Source of the DNA: Flavobacterium sp. CG_23.5
GTDB taxonomy: Bacteria > Bacteroidota > Bacteroidia > Flavobacteriales > Flavobacteriaceae
Assembly: GCF_017875765.1 (NCBI RefSeq)
Contig: NZ_JAGGNA010000001.1
Span: 2,817,001-2,881,000, forward strand
Reading direction: 5' to 3'
DNA: 64,000 bases
The translations under genes were made by a program, and so were the position numbers. Positions 9,081 through 16,211 of this stretch are shown piece by piece; positions within the stretch are counted from its first letter, which is position 1; each line of letters starts with the position of its first letter. The notes under the pieces are model-generated. The model was given only the letters and a program-made list of their open reading frames with translations. It made no database searches and was not told the origin of the DNA.

Positions 9081-9527
9081 ATGAAAATAATTTTAGCAAC
9101 TGATGGTTCACTTTTTAGTATCGCAATGGTAAAAGAGTTTGCAAAGAGACCTTTGCCGTCCAATACAAAAGTTAAAATCATCTCAGTTTATGAAGGAGCT
9201 TCTCTTATGAATGTTGCTCCTATGGGTGTCTTAACGGAATATTATGGCAATGAAGATGTAAACTCATCAAAGTTTGCAGAAAACTCTGTAGATGAGGCAG
9301 CGAAAATCATTAGAAATAAAAACCCGGAACTTTCAATTGTCACGGCAACAATAGAAGGAGTTCCTAAAACTGTTATTGTCGATGAAGCCGAAAAGTTTGG
9401 TGCAGATTTAATTGTTCTTGGTTCGCATGGCTATAGTGTTATTGATCGTCTTTTATTAGGGTCGGTCTCACAGTCTGTTGCATTGCATGCCAAATGCTCT
9501 GTTGAAATTGTACGGAAGAAAAAATAA
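9081..9527 (+). CDS. Universal stress protein (UspA family)
   Basis: 148 aa single Usp domain starting MKIILATDGS, with the ATP-binding loop GSHGYSVIDRLLLGSVSQSV (G-x2-G-x9-G-S pattern), which marks the ATP-binding subgroup. Usp proteins bind ATP and act in general stress survival. It stands alone between the copper ATPase and a broken Met-rich lipoprotein gene; its place inside the metal island suggests induction by metal stress, which is inference. Confidence 0.93.
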   Translation: MKIILATDGSLFSIAMVKEFAKRPLPSNTKVKIISVYEGASLMNVAPMGVLTEYYGNEDVNSSKFAENSVDEAAKIIRNKNPELSIVTATIEGVPKTVIVDEAEKFGADLIVLGSHGYSVIDRLLLGSVSQSVALHAKCSVEIVRKKK

Positions 9528-9550
9528 TAATAGTTTGCATTCAAATTAAT

Positions 9551-9569
9551 GGAGTGATAGTCACAAAGT
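9551..9569 (+). repeat. 19-bp conserved upstream block, copy 1
   Basis: GGAGTGATAGTCACAAAGT is found identically at 15192-15210, in each case about 30-40 bp upstream of a Met-rich lipoprotein start codon. It shows that the 5' region was duplicated with the gene. It may be a regulatory site, since it is perfectly conserved while flanking bases have diverged. Confidence 0.6.
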
Positions 9570-9608
9570 TCAAATTTAAAAACAATTGAAATTTTTAAAA
9601 AAAATATT

Positions 9609-9998
9609 ATGAAAACATTATAAAAAGTTACGTTAATGGTTGGTTTAGTTGCTCTTCTATATTCTTGCCAGTCAACACAACAGGTTCTCTCAAAATCAGA
9701 TAAGAGAATGGAAATTATGAATGAGATTGCTAATGATGATAGCATGTCCAAAGAGATGATGGGGATGCTTATGAATAGCAAAAGCGGTAAAATGATGATG
9801 CAGGAAAAGGAAATGATGATGACGAAAGAAAGTCATGCTAAAATGATGGCAATGATGAAGAATAATCCGGAAATGATGAAAAAAAATCATGCTAAAATGA
9901 TGTCGATGATGAAAGAAAATCCCGAAATGATGAAAAGCATGATGCCGGAAATGATGAAAATGATGCAAGATAATCCAGAAATGGAGAAATGCATATAG
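9609..9998 (+). pseudogene. Broken copy of the Met-rich lipoprotein gene
   Basis: Nearly identical to the intact gene at 15238, but codon 5 is TAA instead of CAA, so the signal peptide is cut off. Reading on from internal ATG 9636 gives a 120-residue Met-rich frame without a complete export signal. The Met repeat region is shorter, and the 3' end is fused through a short homology (GAAATGGAGAAATG) to a microprotein gene. The lipoprotein 3' end and spacer present at 15640-16050 are deleted. Probably non-functional, unless suppressed or started at 9636. Confidence 0.8.
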
Positions 9999-10123
9999 GA
10001 GCGCATTTTTTCATTGGAATGCAAATCGATTGGTTGGTTTTAATAATTGTATTTCTTGTTTTTATATTGGTGATGTTAAGTCGATTCAGAAAAAGAAAAT
10101 TACGATTGCATAGTTTAAAATAA
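9989..10123 (+). CDS. One-TM microprotein, paralog with altered N- and C-termini
   Basis: 44 aa beginning MHIGAHFFIGMQIDW, then one hydrophobic helix (LVLIIVFLVFILVML) and a basic tail SRFRKRKLRLHSLK. It matches the 45-aa microprotein at 16050, and its N-terminus fits the NGEMHM form at 18968. The start overlaps the end of the broken lipoprotein frame by 10 bp, so translation may be weak. The tail runs on past the family's usual RKRK end. It may be a decaying copy. Confidence 0.45.
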   Translation: MHIGAHFFIGMQIDWLVLIIVFLVFILVMLSRFRKRKLRLHSLK

Positions 10124-10234
10124 AGACTGATTAATTCCTTAATCTAATAAAAAATGGAATCGAAATTATTTAGTATTAAAACGATTGTTGAAACACATTA
10201 GCACTTAAAAATGAATTATCCAAAATAAATCAAT

Positions 10235-11263
10235 ATGATAGCGGTTAAAAAATTGGGGATTTTATTAGAAAAAACAGAATTTGAATTTGAAAATGAAGGT
10301 GTATTAAATCCTGCCGTAATAAAGGAGGGAAATAATGTTCACATCTTTTATCGTGCATTAAAAAAAGGAAATTATTCAAGCATTGGATATTGCAGATTGG
10401 ATGGACCACTTAAAATAATTGAACGAAATCAAAAACCTATAATATACTCGCAATATGATTATGAAAGTCATGGAGTTGAAGACCCTAGAATAACAAAAAT
10501 AGAGAATACGTATTATTTGACCTATACCGCTTTTGATGGAAATAATGCTTTAAGTGCACTTGCAACATCAACAAATTTAAAAGATTTTCAAAAATTAGGT
10601 TTAATCACCCCTCAAATGAATTTTGAAAAGTTTAAATGCCTATTGGAATATTGTGAAACAAAAACAGAAGAAAAATATACCCGTTTTTATGAATTCTTAA
10701 AAATAGAAATGTCTGGAAACTCTTTTAATTTATGGGATAAAGATGTTGTTTTCTTTCCAAGAAAAATAAATAAAAAATTTGTGTTTCTTCAAAGAATACG
10801 CCCTGGCATACAGATGGTCTCGTTTAACTCAATAGAGGATTTAACACAAATTTTTTGGGACAACTATTTCAAAAATTTTTCAGAATATATTGTGCTTGAA
10901 CCTAAATTTAATCATGAAGCTTCGTATATCGGTGCTGGTTGTCCACCAATTGAAACTAAAGATGGCTGGATATTAATTTATCATGGAGTTGAGAGTACAG
11001 CCGATGGGCGTGTTTATCATGCCTGCGCTGCCTTACTTGATTTGGAAGATCCTTCAAAAGAAATTTCAAGGTTAAAGTATCCTTTATTCTCACCAGAATT
11101 AAGTTATGAAAAGAAAGGTGTTGTGAATAATGTAGTATTTCCTACAGGTACAGCTTTATTTGATGATCAATTATACATTTATTACGGTGCTGGTGACGAG
11201 CAAATTGCTGTAGCATCGGTAAATTTCAATACACTTTTAGACGAATTAAAAAAAACAAATTAG
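10235..11263 (+). CDS. GH130-like glycoside phosphorylase/hydrolase
   Basis: 342 aa, close to the usual GH130 length. Five-bladed beta-propeller signatures are visible: NEGVLNPAVI, YRALKKGNYSSIGY, GVEDPRITKI, YYLTYTAFDGNNA, GWILIYHGVE and a final YIYYGAGDEQIAVA. Family members phosphorolyse beta-mannosides with a catalytic Asp in the propeller; the visible VEDPRI and YTAFDG blocks are the family hallmarks. The substrate cannot be told. It is an odd guest in a copper island, placed between stress-protein and metal-ATPase genes, and might remodel a cell-surface or storage mannoside under stress. Confidence 0.85.
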   Translation: MIAVKKLGILLEKTEFEFENEGVLNPAVIKEGNNVHIFYRALKKGNYSSIGYCRLDGPLKIIERNQKPIIYSQYDYESHGVEDPRITKIENTYYLTYTAFDGNNALSALATSTNLKDFQKLGLITPQMNFEKFKCLLEYCETKTEEKYTRFYEFLKIEMSGNSFNLWDKDVVFFPRKINKKFVFLQRIRPGIQMVSFNSIEDLTQIFWDNYFKNFSEYIVLEPKFNHEASYIGAGCPPIETKDGWILIYHGVESTADGRVYHACAALLDLEDPSKEISRLKYPLFSPELSYEKKGVVNNVVFPTGTALFDDQLYIYYGAGDEQIAVASVNFNTLLDELKKTN

Positions 11264-11285
11264 TAATCAATTAAAATTTAAAATT

Positions 11286-11534
11286 ATGACAGATATCACC
11301 ATTAACATCAAAACAGGTTCAGACAATAGCGAACCCAAAGTTACAACAACAGACAGTGATTTAGTTGCTGTTCCAAAAACAGAATTCCCAACAGCAGAAT
11401 CACCAAAAGTACAAACTCCAAAAAAAGATACGAAGGAGAAAACTTCTACGGATAAAGAGTCTCCAAAGAAAGCCGCCTCAAAAAAAATGGACATGACAGA
11501 AGAAGAGCATGCAAAAATGGGTTCTAAAAAATAG
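11286..11534 (+). CDS. Small acidic/lysine-rich disordered protein with HAKM motif
   Basis: 82 aa with no membrane segment, dominated by T, K, E, S and P and therefore probably disordered. Its start MTDITINIKTGSDNSEPKVT and end KMDMTEEEHAKMGSKK match the start (MTKITINI) and the repeated KMDMSEEEHAKM of the N-terminal tail of the CPH-type ATPase 90 bp downstream. It looks like a free-standing copy of that tail and may be a soluble metal-binding partner of the ATPase. No known family is recognised. Confidence 0.75.
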   Translation: MTDITINIKTGSDNSEPKVTTTDSDLVAVPKTEFPTAESPKVQTPKKDTKEKTSTDKESPKKAASKKMDMTEEEHAKMGSKK

Positions 11535-11623
11535 ACTTTTGAGATAAGCTATTTCAACTATGGTATAGCTTATCTCATAAAAGGATTGCTCAATAAAGTG
11601 TAAACAGAATAACATTGACAACT

Positions 11624-13990
11624 ATGACTAAAATCACTATCAATATTGACACGGACGGTGACGAACCGAAGGTTACCGCCACAACGGAAAATTCCAACGC
11701 AGATATTCCAAAAGCAGAGCTAACAAAAGAGGAAGCCCCGAACGAACAACCGAAGGAAGTTACTCCAGTAGAGGAATCTCCCGAGGAAGAAAAGAAAGAA
11801 GAAACTTCTTCGGAAAATGATGTCAATGAAGGGGAATCTCCAGAAAAAGAGGACTCGACGAAAATGGATATGTCTGAGGAAGAGCATGCAAAAATGAGTG
11901 ATGAAAAACCTTCAGAAAAAGAATTCACTAAGGATGAATCTCCAGAGAAAGAGGACTCGACGAAAATGGAGATGTCTGAGGAAGAGCATGCAAAGATGGA
12001 ACACGGCAATGCACCAATGGGAATGCAAGGTCATGACCATCATAAAATGATTGCAGATTTTCGATTGAGATTTTTCATTTGTCTTGGGCTTTCCATTCCG
12101 ATAATGATTTTATCTCCCATGCTTCAAATGCTCGTTGGTATAAATTGGCAATTTGCGGGTTCACAATATGTTGCCTTTGCACTATCTTCAATAGTTTTCT
12201 TTTATGGTGGCTTACCATTTCTGAAAGGATTTTGGAACGAAATAAAAACGCGCACACCTGGAATGATGATATTGATTGCAGTGGCTATTTCAACTGCATA
12301 CATATATAGCACAGCAACTGTTTTTGGTTTAAAGGGAGAAGATTTTTTTTGGGAATTAGCAACATTAATTACCATTATGTTGCTTGGCCATTGGCTCGAA
12401 ATGAAATCTATTGCAGGTGCGTCAAGAGAATTGGAATTGCTTGTACAGTTAATGCCCGACCAAGCACATCTTGTCACTGGAGATCAAATCAGTGATGTAA
12501 AAACGGATTCACTTAAAGAAGGAGACATTATCCTTATTAAACCTGGTGAAAAAATTGCTGCCGATGGCTTAATTGCCGAGGGAGAAAGTTATTTAAACGA
12601 ATCTATGCTCACTGGCGAATCCGTTCCAGTAAAAAAATCGAAAGGGCAAAAAGTAATAGCGGGTTCCATCAATGGTAATGGTTCTATAAAAGTTACCGTT
12701 AGTCATGCTTCCAAAGATTCTTATCTCTCTACGGTAATTAAGATGGTAGATGATGCACAAAAATCAAAATCAAAAACACAACTGCTAGCTGACAGGGCTG
12801 CACTCGTTCTTACCATTGTTGCATTAACGCTCGGCTTCGGAACATTTGCTTTTTGGCTAATATATGGTGAGACACTTCAATTTGCATTGGAAAGAATGGT
12901 AACTGTAATTATTATTAGTTGTCCTCATGCACTAGGTTTAGCAGTACCATTAGTGGTTGCTATCTCAACAGCGTTATCAGCAAAAAACGGATTACTCATT
13001 AAGAATAGAACAGCATTTGAGAACTCAAGAAAAATAACAACTATAATTTTTGACAAAACAGGGACACTTACCATCGGAAAATTTGAAGTAGCAAAAATAA
13101 CTCCTCTATCTATCGGAGACGAAAAAGAAATTATTAGGCTTGCCTCTGCGCTGGAGCAAAATTCCGAACATCCTATTGCAACAGGAATACTCACCAAAGC
13201 AAAAGAATTGTCTATTACAATTCCAGAAGTTTCAAATTTTAAAGCAATAACGGGCAAAGGAGTTGAAGCCGAAGTAGATGGGAAAAATATCAAAGTTGTA
13301 AGTCCAGGCTATCTTAAAGAAAATAAAATTGAATTACCTGAAAATTATGCAGGGAACAAAGCCGAAACAATTGTTTTCATTATTATAGATGGAAAACTGG
13401 GAGGATTTATTTCATTGGGAGATAAAATAAGACCTGAATCTGCCGAAGCAATACAAACACTTCACGACAATAAAATCAAATCAATTTTACTTACTGGCGA
13501 TAATGAAGCCGTTGCCAAAAGTGTTAGTGATGAATTAAAAATGGATGGCTATTTTGCAGAAGTGTTGCCAGAACAAAAATTAGAAAAGATAAAAGAGCTG
13601 CAGGCGAAAGGAGAATTTATTGCCATGACAGGTGACGGGGTAAACGATGCCCCTGCATTAGCACAAGCAAACATAGGAATTGCTGTGGGGAGCGGAAGCG
13701 ACATTGCAGCCGAAACAGCAGGAATAATTTTAGTGAACAGCAATCCAAAAGACATTGCAAGTTTGATTTTATTCGGCAAGGCAACCTATCGCAAAATGAT
13801 TCAGAATTTAATTTGGGCGACAGGTTACAATGTAGTTGCCATACCGCTTGCAGCAGGTGCGCTCTACAAATGGGATATTTTATTAACTCCAGCGGTTGGC
13901 GCGGTGCTAATGAGTGTGAGTACGATTGTAGTTGCCATTAATGCGAAAATGTTGAAGGTAAAGTCAGTTTCCAAAAAAGATGAAAAATAA
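11624..13990 (+). CDS. copB: P1B-type metal ATPase with CPH motif (CopB-like) and disordered acidic tail
   Basis: 788 aa from ATG 11624 (an upstream TTG at 11615 is in frame, but ATG gives MTKITINI, matching the neighbour's MTDITINI). Residues 1-130 are acidic and disordered, with two KM(D/E)MSEEEHAKM repeats and then a Met/His-rich stretch. The core has SGESVP-type actuator LTGESVPV, TM6 ISCPHALGLAVP (CPH), FDKTGT, SEHPIA, LTGDNEA and TGDGVNDAPALAQ. CPH ATPases (P1B-3) are linked to Cu(II)/Cu(I)/Ag export. It complements the CPC-type ATPase at 6345. The lack of an HMA domain fits the CPH class. Confidence 0.95.
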   Translation: MTKITINIDTDGDEPKVTATTENSNADIPKAELTKEEAPNEQPKEVTPVEESPEEEKKEETSSENDVNEGESPEKEDSTKMDMSEEEHAKMSDEKPSEKEFTKDESPEKEDSTKMEMSEEEHAKMEHGNAPMGMQGHDHHKMIADFRLRFFICLGLSIPIMILSPMLQMLVGINWQFAGSQYVAFALSSIVFFYGGLPFLKGFWNEIKTRTPGMMILIAVAISTAYIYSTATVFGLKGEDFFWELATLITIMLLGHWLEMKSIAGASRELELLVQLMPDQAHLVTGDQISDVKTDSLKEGDIILIKPGEKIAADGLIAEGESYLNESMLTGESVPVKKSKGQKVIAGSINGNGSIKVTVSHASKDSYLSTVIKMVDDAQKSKSKTQLLADRAALVLTIVALTLGFGTFAFWLIYGETLQFALERMVTVIIISCPHALGLAVPLVVAISTALSAKNGLLIKNRTAFENSRKITTIIFDKTGTLTIGKFEVAKITPLSIGDEKEIIRLASALEQNSEHPIATGILTKAKELSITIPEVSNFKAITGKGVEAEVDGKNIKVVSPGYLKENKIELPENYAGNKAETIVFIIIDGKLGGFISLGDKIRPESAEAIQTLHDNKIKSILLTGDNEAVAKSVSDELKMDGYFAEVLPEQKLEKIKELQAKGEFIAMTGDGVNDAPALAQANIGIAVGSGSDIAAETAGIILVNSNPKDIASLILFGKATYRKMIQNLIWATGYNVVAIPLAAGALYKWDILLTPAVGAVLMSVSTIVVAINAKMLKVKSVSKKDEK

Positions 13991-14001
13991 ATAATTATAA
14001 A

Positions 14002-15051
14002 ATGAAAAAAATCAGAGTAGCAGTAAATGGATATGGAGTCATTGGAAAACGTATCGCCGATGCCATTCTTTTACAGGATGATATGGAACTAGTTGGAATT
14101 GTCGACCTAGTAACTGATTGGAGAATTAAAGCAGGGGCAACAAACAATCTTCCTGTTTTTGCTTTTGATAATGACTCATTTCAAAAAATGAAAGCATCAG
14201 GTATTGATGTTAAAGGAACATTAGATGATTTGCTTAAAAATGTTGATTTGGTTTGTGATGCAACACCAAAAAAAGTTGCTGCTTTAAATTTCGAAAAGTA
14301 TAAAAATGCAGGCGTGAAATCAATTTTTCAGGGCGGAGAAAAACATGAGCTTACTGGACATTCATTTGTTGCACAAGCAAATTATGCAAGTGCTATAGGA
14401 AGGGATTCTACAAGAGTTGTTTCGTGTAATACAACGAGCATCGTTCGTATAAATGGCGCATTGCATCAATCAGGTTTATTCAAAAAAGGCAATGGAGTAC
14501 TTGTTCGCAGAGCTACCGATCCTTGGGAATCTGACCATTCAGGAATTATGAATACTATCGTTCCTGAAACAACGGTTCCATCGCATCAGGGTCCTGATGC
14601 ACAAACAATAATTCCTGGACTTGAAATTACAACCGTTGCATTAGTTGCTGCCCAAACAACCAGTCATTTTCATAGCTGGCATGTAGAACTTGCACGTCCT
14701 TGTTCAAGGGAAGAAATAATTTCAATTTTTGAAAAAACGCCAAGAGTTATTTTTCTCAGGGAAAGTGATGGGCTTACAGCATTAAATCATACCATAGAAT
14801 TGATGAGTGATTTAGGGAGGCCAAGAGGTGATATGTGGGAAGTAGGTTTATGGATCGATAGTTTAAAAGTGATAGGCAATGAACTTTATTTCAATTACCA
14901 AGTGTACAATCAAGCCATCGTTGTACCCGAAACCATTGATGCCATCAGGGCTTTGACAGGTATAGAGAAAGAGGCAACTGCTTCCATCAACAAAACAAAT
15001 AATTCAATGGGAATAATTCAGGGAGATGTTTTCAAAAATCTGTTTAAATAA
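14002..15051 (+). CDS. Archaeal-type (type II) glyceraldehyde-3-phosphate dehydrogenase
   Basis: 349 aa. N-terminal Rossmann motif VAVNGYGVIGKRIADA, catalytic Cys142 in VVSCNTTS, LVRRATDPWE, QTTSHFHSWHVEL and the C-terminal NQAIVVPETIDAIRA place it in the archaeal GapII family, which is unlike bacterial GapA. It oxidises glyceraldehyde-3-phosphate to 1,3-bisphosphoglycerate with NAD(P). It starts 11 bp after the CPH ATPase gene, so it is probably cotranscribed with it. A second, non-homologous GAPDH in a copper operon suggests a metal-tolerant backup for glycolysis; this is inference. It was probably acquired by lateral transfer. Confidence 0.9.
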   Translation: MKKIRVAVNGYGVIGKRIADAILLQDDMELVGIVDLVTDWRIKAGATNNLPVFAFDNDSFQKMKASGIDVKGTLDDLLKNVDLVCDATPKKVAALNFEKYKNAGVKSIFQGGEKHELTGHSFVAQANYASAIGRDSTRVVSCNTTSIVRINGALHQSGLFKKGNGVLVRRATDPWESDHSGIMNTIVPETTVPSHQGPDAQTIIPGLEITTVALVAAQTTSHFHSWHVELARPCSREEIISIFEKTPRVIFLRESDGLTALNHTIELMSDLGRPRGDMWEVGLWIDSLKVIGNELYFNYQVYNQAIVVPETIDAIRALTGIEKEATASINKTNNSMGIIQGDVFKNLFK

Positions 15052-15191
15052 AAAATGCAGTTCATTCATAAAAAGTTTAAAAACGATTAGTAGTTAAATC
15101 AGTTACAGGCACAATGAATTAAAAATAATATTTTTTTTGACTTGAAATTGAATAAAAAAAGACAATGTAATAAATACTTTAAAAGTAAAAC

Positions 15192-15210
15192 GGAGTGATA
15201 GTCACAAAGT
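15192..15210 (+). repeat. 19-bp conserved upstream block, copy 2
   Basis: Identical to 9551-9569; it lies 27 bp upstream of the intact Met-rich lipoprotein gene. See the copy 1 entry. Confidence 0.6.
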
Positions 15211-15237
15211 GGAATTTAAAAACAATAAATAAAAATT

Positions 15238-15858
15238 ATGAAAACATTACAAAAAGTTACGTTAATGGTTGGTTTAGTTGGTCTTCTATATTCTTGCCAG
15301 TCAACACAACAGGTTCTCTCAAAATCAGATAAGAGAATGGAAATTATGAATGAAATTGCTAATGATGATAGTATGTCCAAAGAGATGATGGGGATGCTTA
15401 TGAATAGCAAAAGCGGTAAAATGATGATGCAGGAAAAGGAAATGATGATGACGAAAGAAAGTCATGCTAAAATGATGGCAATGATGAAAGACGATCCTGC
15501 AATGATGAAAAATATGATGGCGGAAATGATGAAGAATAATCCAGAAATGATGAAAGAAAATCATGCTAAAATGATGGGGATGATGAAAGATAATCCCGAA
15601 ATGATGAAAAGCATGATGCCGGAAATGATGAAAATGATGCAAGATAATCCAGAAATGATGAAAAGTATGATGGCAGGAATGATGGAAAAATGTAAAAATG
15701 ATGAAGCTATGATGTCTGGAATGTGTAAATCGATGATGGAAAATCCCGAAATGATGAAAATGATGGAGAAAATGAAAGGTGAAAAAATGGACATGAAAAA
15801 AATGAAAACGATGGATAAAAAAATGGAAAAGAAAGAAGATCATAAAGCACATCATTAA
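15238..15858 (+). CDS. Methionine-rich lipoprotein with NPEMMK repeats
   Basis: 206 aa. Lipoprotein signal (GLVGLLYSC, Cys20) followed by a long tract in which Met is the commonest residue, built of units like NPEMMKSMM, HAKMMAMMK and MPEMMK, ending in a Lys/His-rich tail (KEDHKAHH). Cys occurs at CKNDE and GMCKS. Such Met, His and Cys content fits Cu(I)/Ag(I) sequestration in the periplasm or at the outer membrane; this role is inferred from composition and context. A damaged copy lies at 9609. I know no named family beyond Met-rich proteins of Flavobacteriia. Confidence 0.85.
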   Translation: MKTLQKVTLMVGLVGLLYSCQSTQQVLSKSDKRMEIMNEIANDDSMSKEMMGMLMNSKSGKMMMQEKEMMMTKESHAKMMAMMKDDPAMMKNMMAEMMKNNPEMMKENHAKMMGMMKDNPEMMKSMMPEMMKMMQDNPEMMKSMMAGMMEKCKNDEAMMSGMCKSMMENPEMMKMMEKMKGEKMDMKKMKTMDKKMEKKEDHKAHH

Positions 15859-15914
15859 TATTTAAGTATAATTACCTGTTTCATGTAATTATATTAATTA
15901 TGTTTATTAGTTTT

Positions 15915-15952
15915 AACCACATAGTCCCGATAGTTAATGGAATTATGTGGTT
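15915..15952 (+). terminator. Hairpin after the Met-rich lipoprotein gene
   Basis: AACCACATA (15915-15923) pairs with TATGTGGTT (15944-15952) across a 20-nt loop, 57 bp past the stop. No clear U-tract follows, so this may be a weak terminator or an mRNA-stability element. Confidence 0.4.
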
Positions 15953-16049
15953 CATAAATAAATTTAGTCAAGAAATATAAATAATACCTATATCAATAAA
16001 TTAAAATAATAAATTACACTTTACGGGTTAACTCTAAAATTATAAAATT

Positions 16050-16187
16050 ATGCATGATAGCGATAACAATGGAATGCACATGGACGGATATTCTTTCATG
16101 GGAATGCAAATGTATTGGTTGGTTTTAATAATTGTATTGCTTGTTTTCATATTGGTAATGTTTAGCCGATTCAGAAAAAGAAAATAA
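16050..16187 (+). CDS. One-TM Met/His microprotein
   Basis: 45 aa: MHDSDNNGMHMDGYSFMGMQ, then MYW, one hydrophobic helix (LVLIIVLLVFILVMF) and a basic end SRFRKRK. The charge pattern predicts the N-terminus outside and the RKRK tail in the cytosol. Three Met and two His in the exposed N-terminus could bind Cu(I). It lies 25 bp upstream of the multicopper oxidase. Two paralogs (9989, 18968) keep the MH(M/I)...F(M/I)G(M/L)(Q/H) core and basic tail, so it is a real conserved gene even though it is very short. Confidence 0.7.
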   Translation: MHDSDNNGMHMDGYSFMGMQMYWLVLIIVLLVFILVMFSRFRKRK

Positions 16188-16211
16188 TTAGTACAATTTA
16201 GAATAATAAAA

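Noticed and set aside
11590..12009. Ser/Phe-rich - strand open frame
   Set aside because: Antisense shadow of the acidic tail of the CPH ATPase; no start context or family match.
15325..15855. His/Phe-rich open frame on the - strand over the Met-rich lipoprotein gene
   Set aside because: It is the reverse complement of ATG-rich codons (CAT = His); the + strand has a signal peptide, lipobox and a duplicated paralog, so the antisense frame is a shadow.
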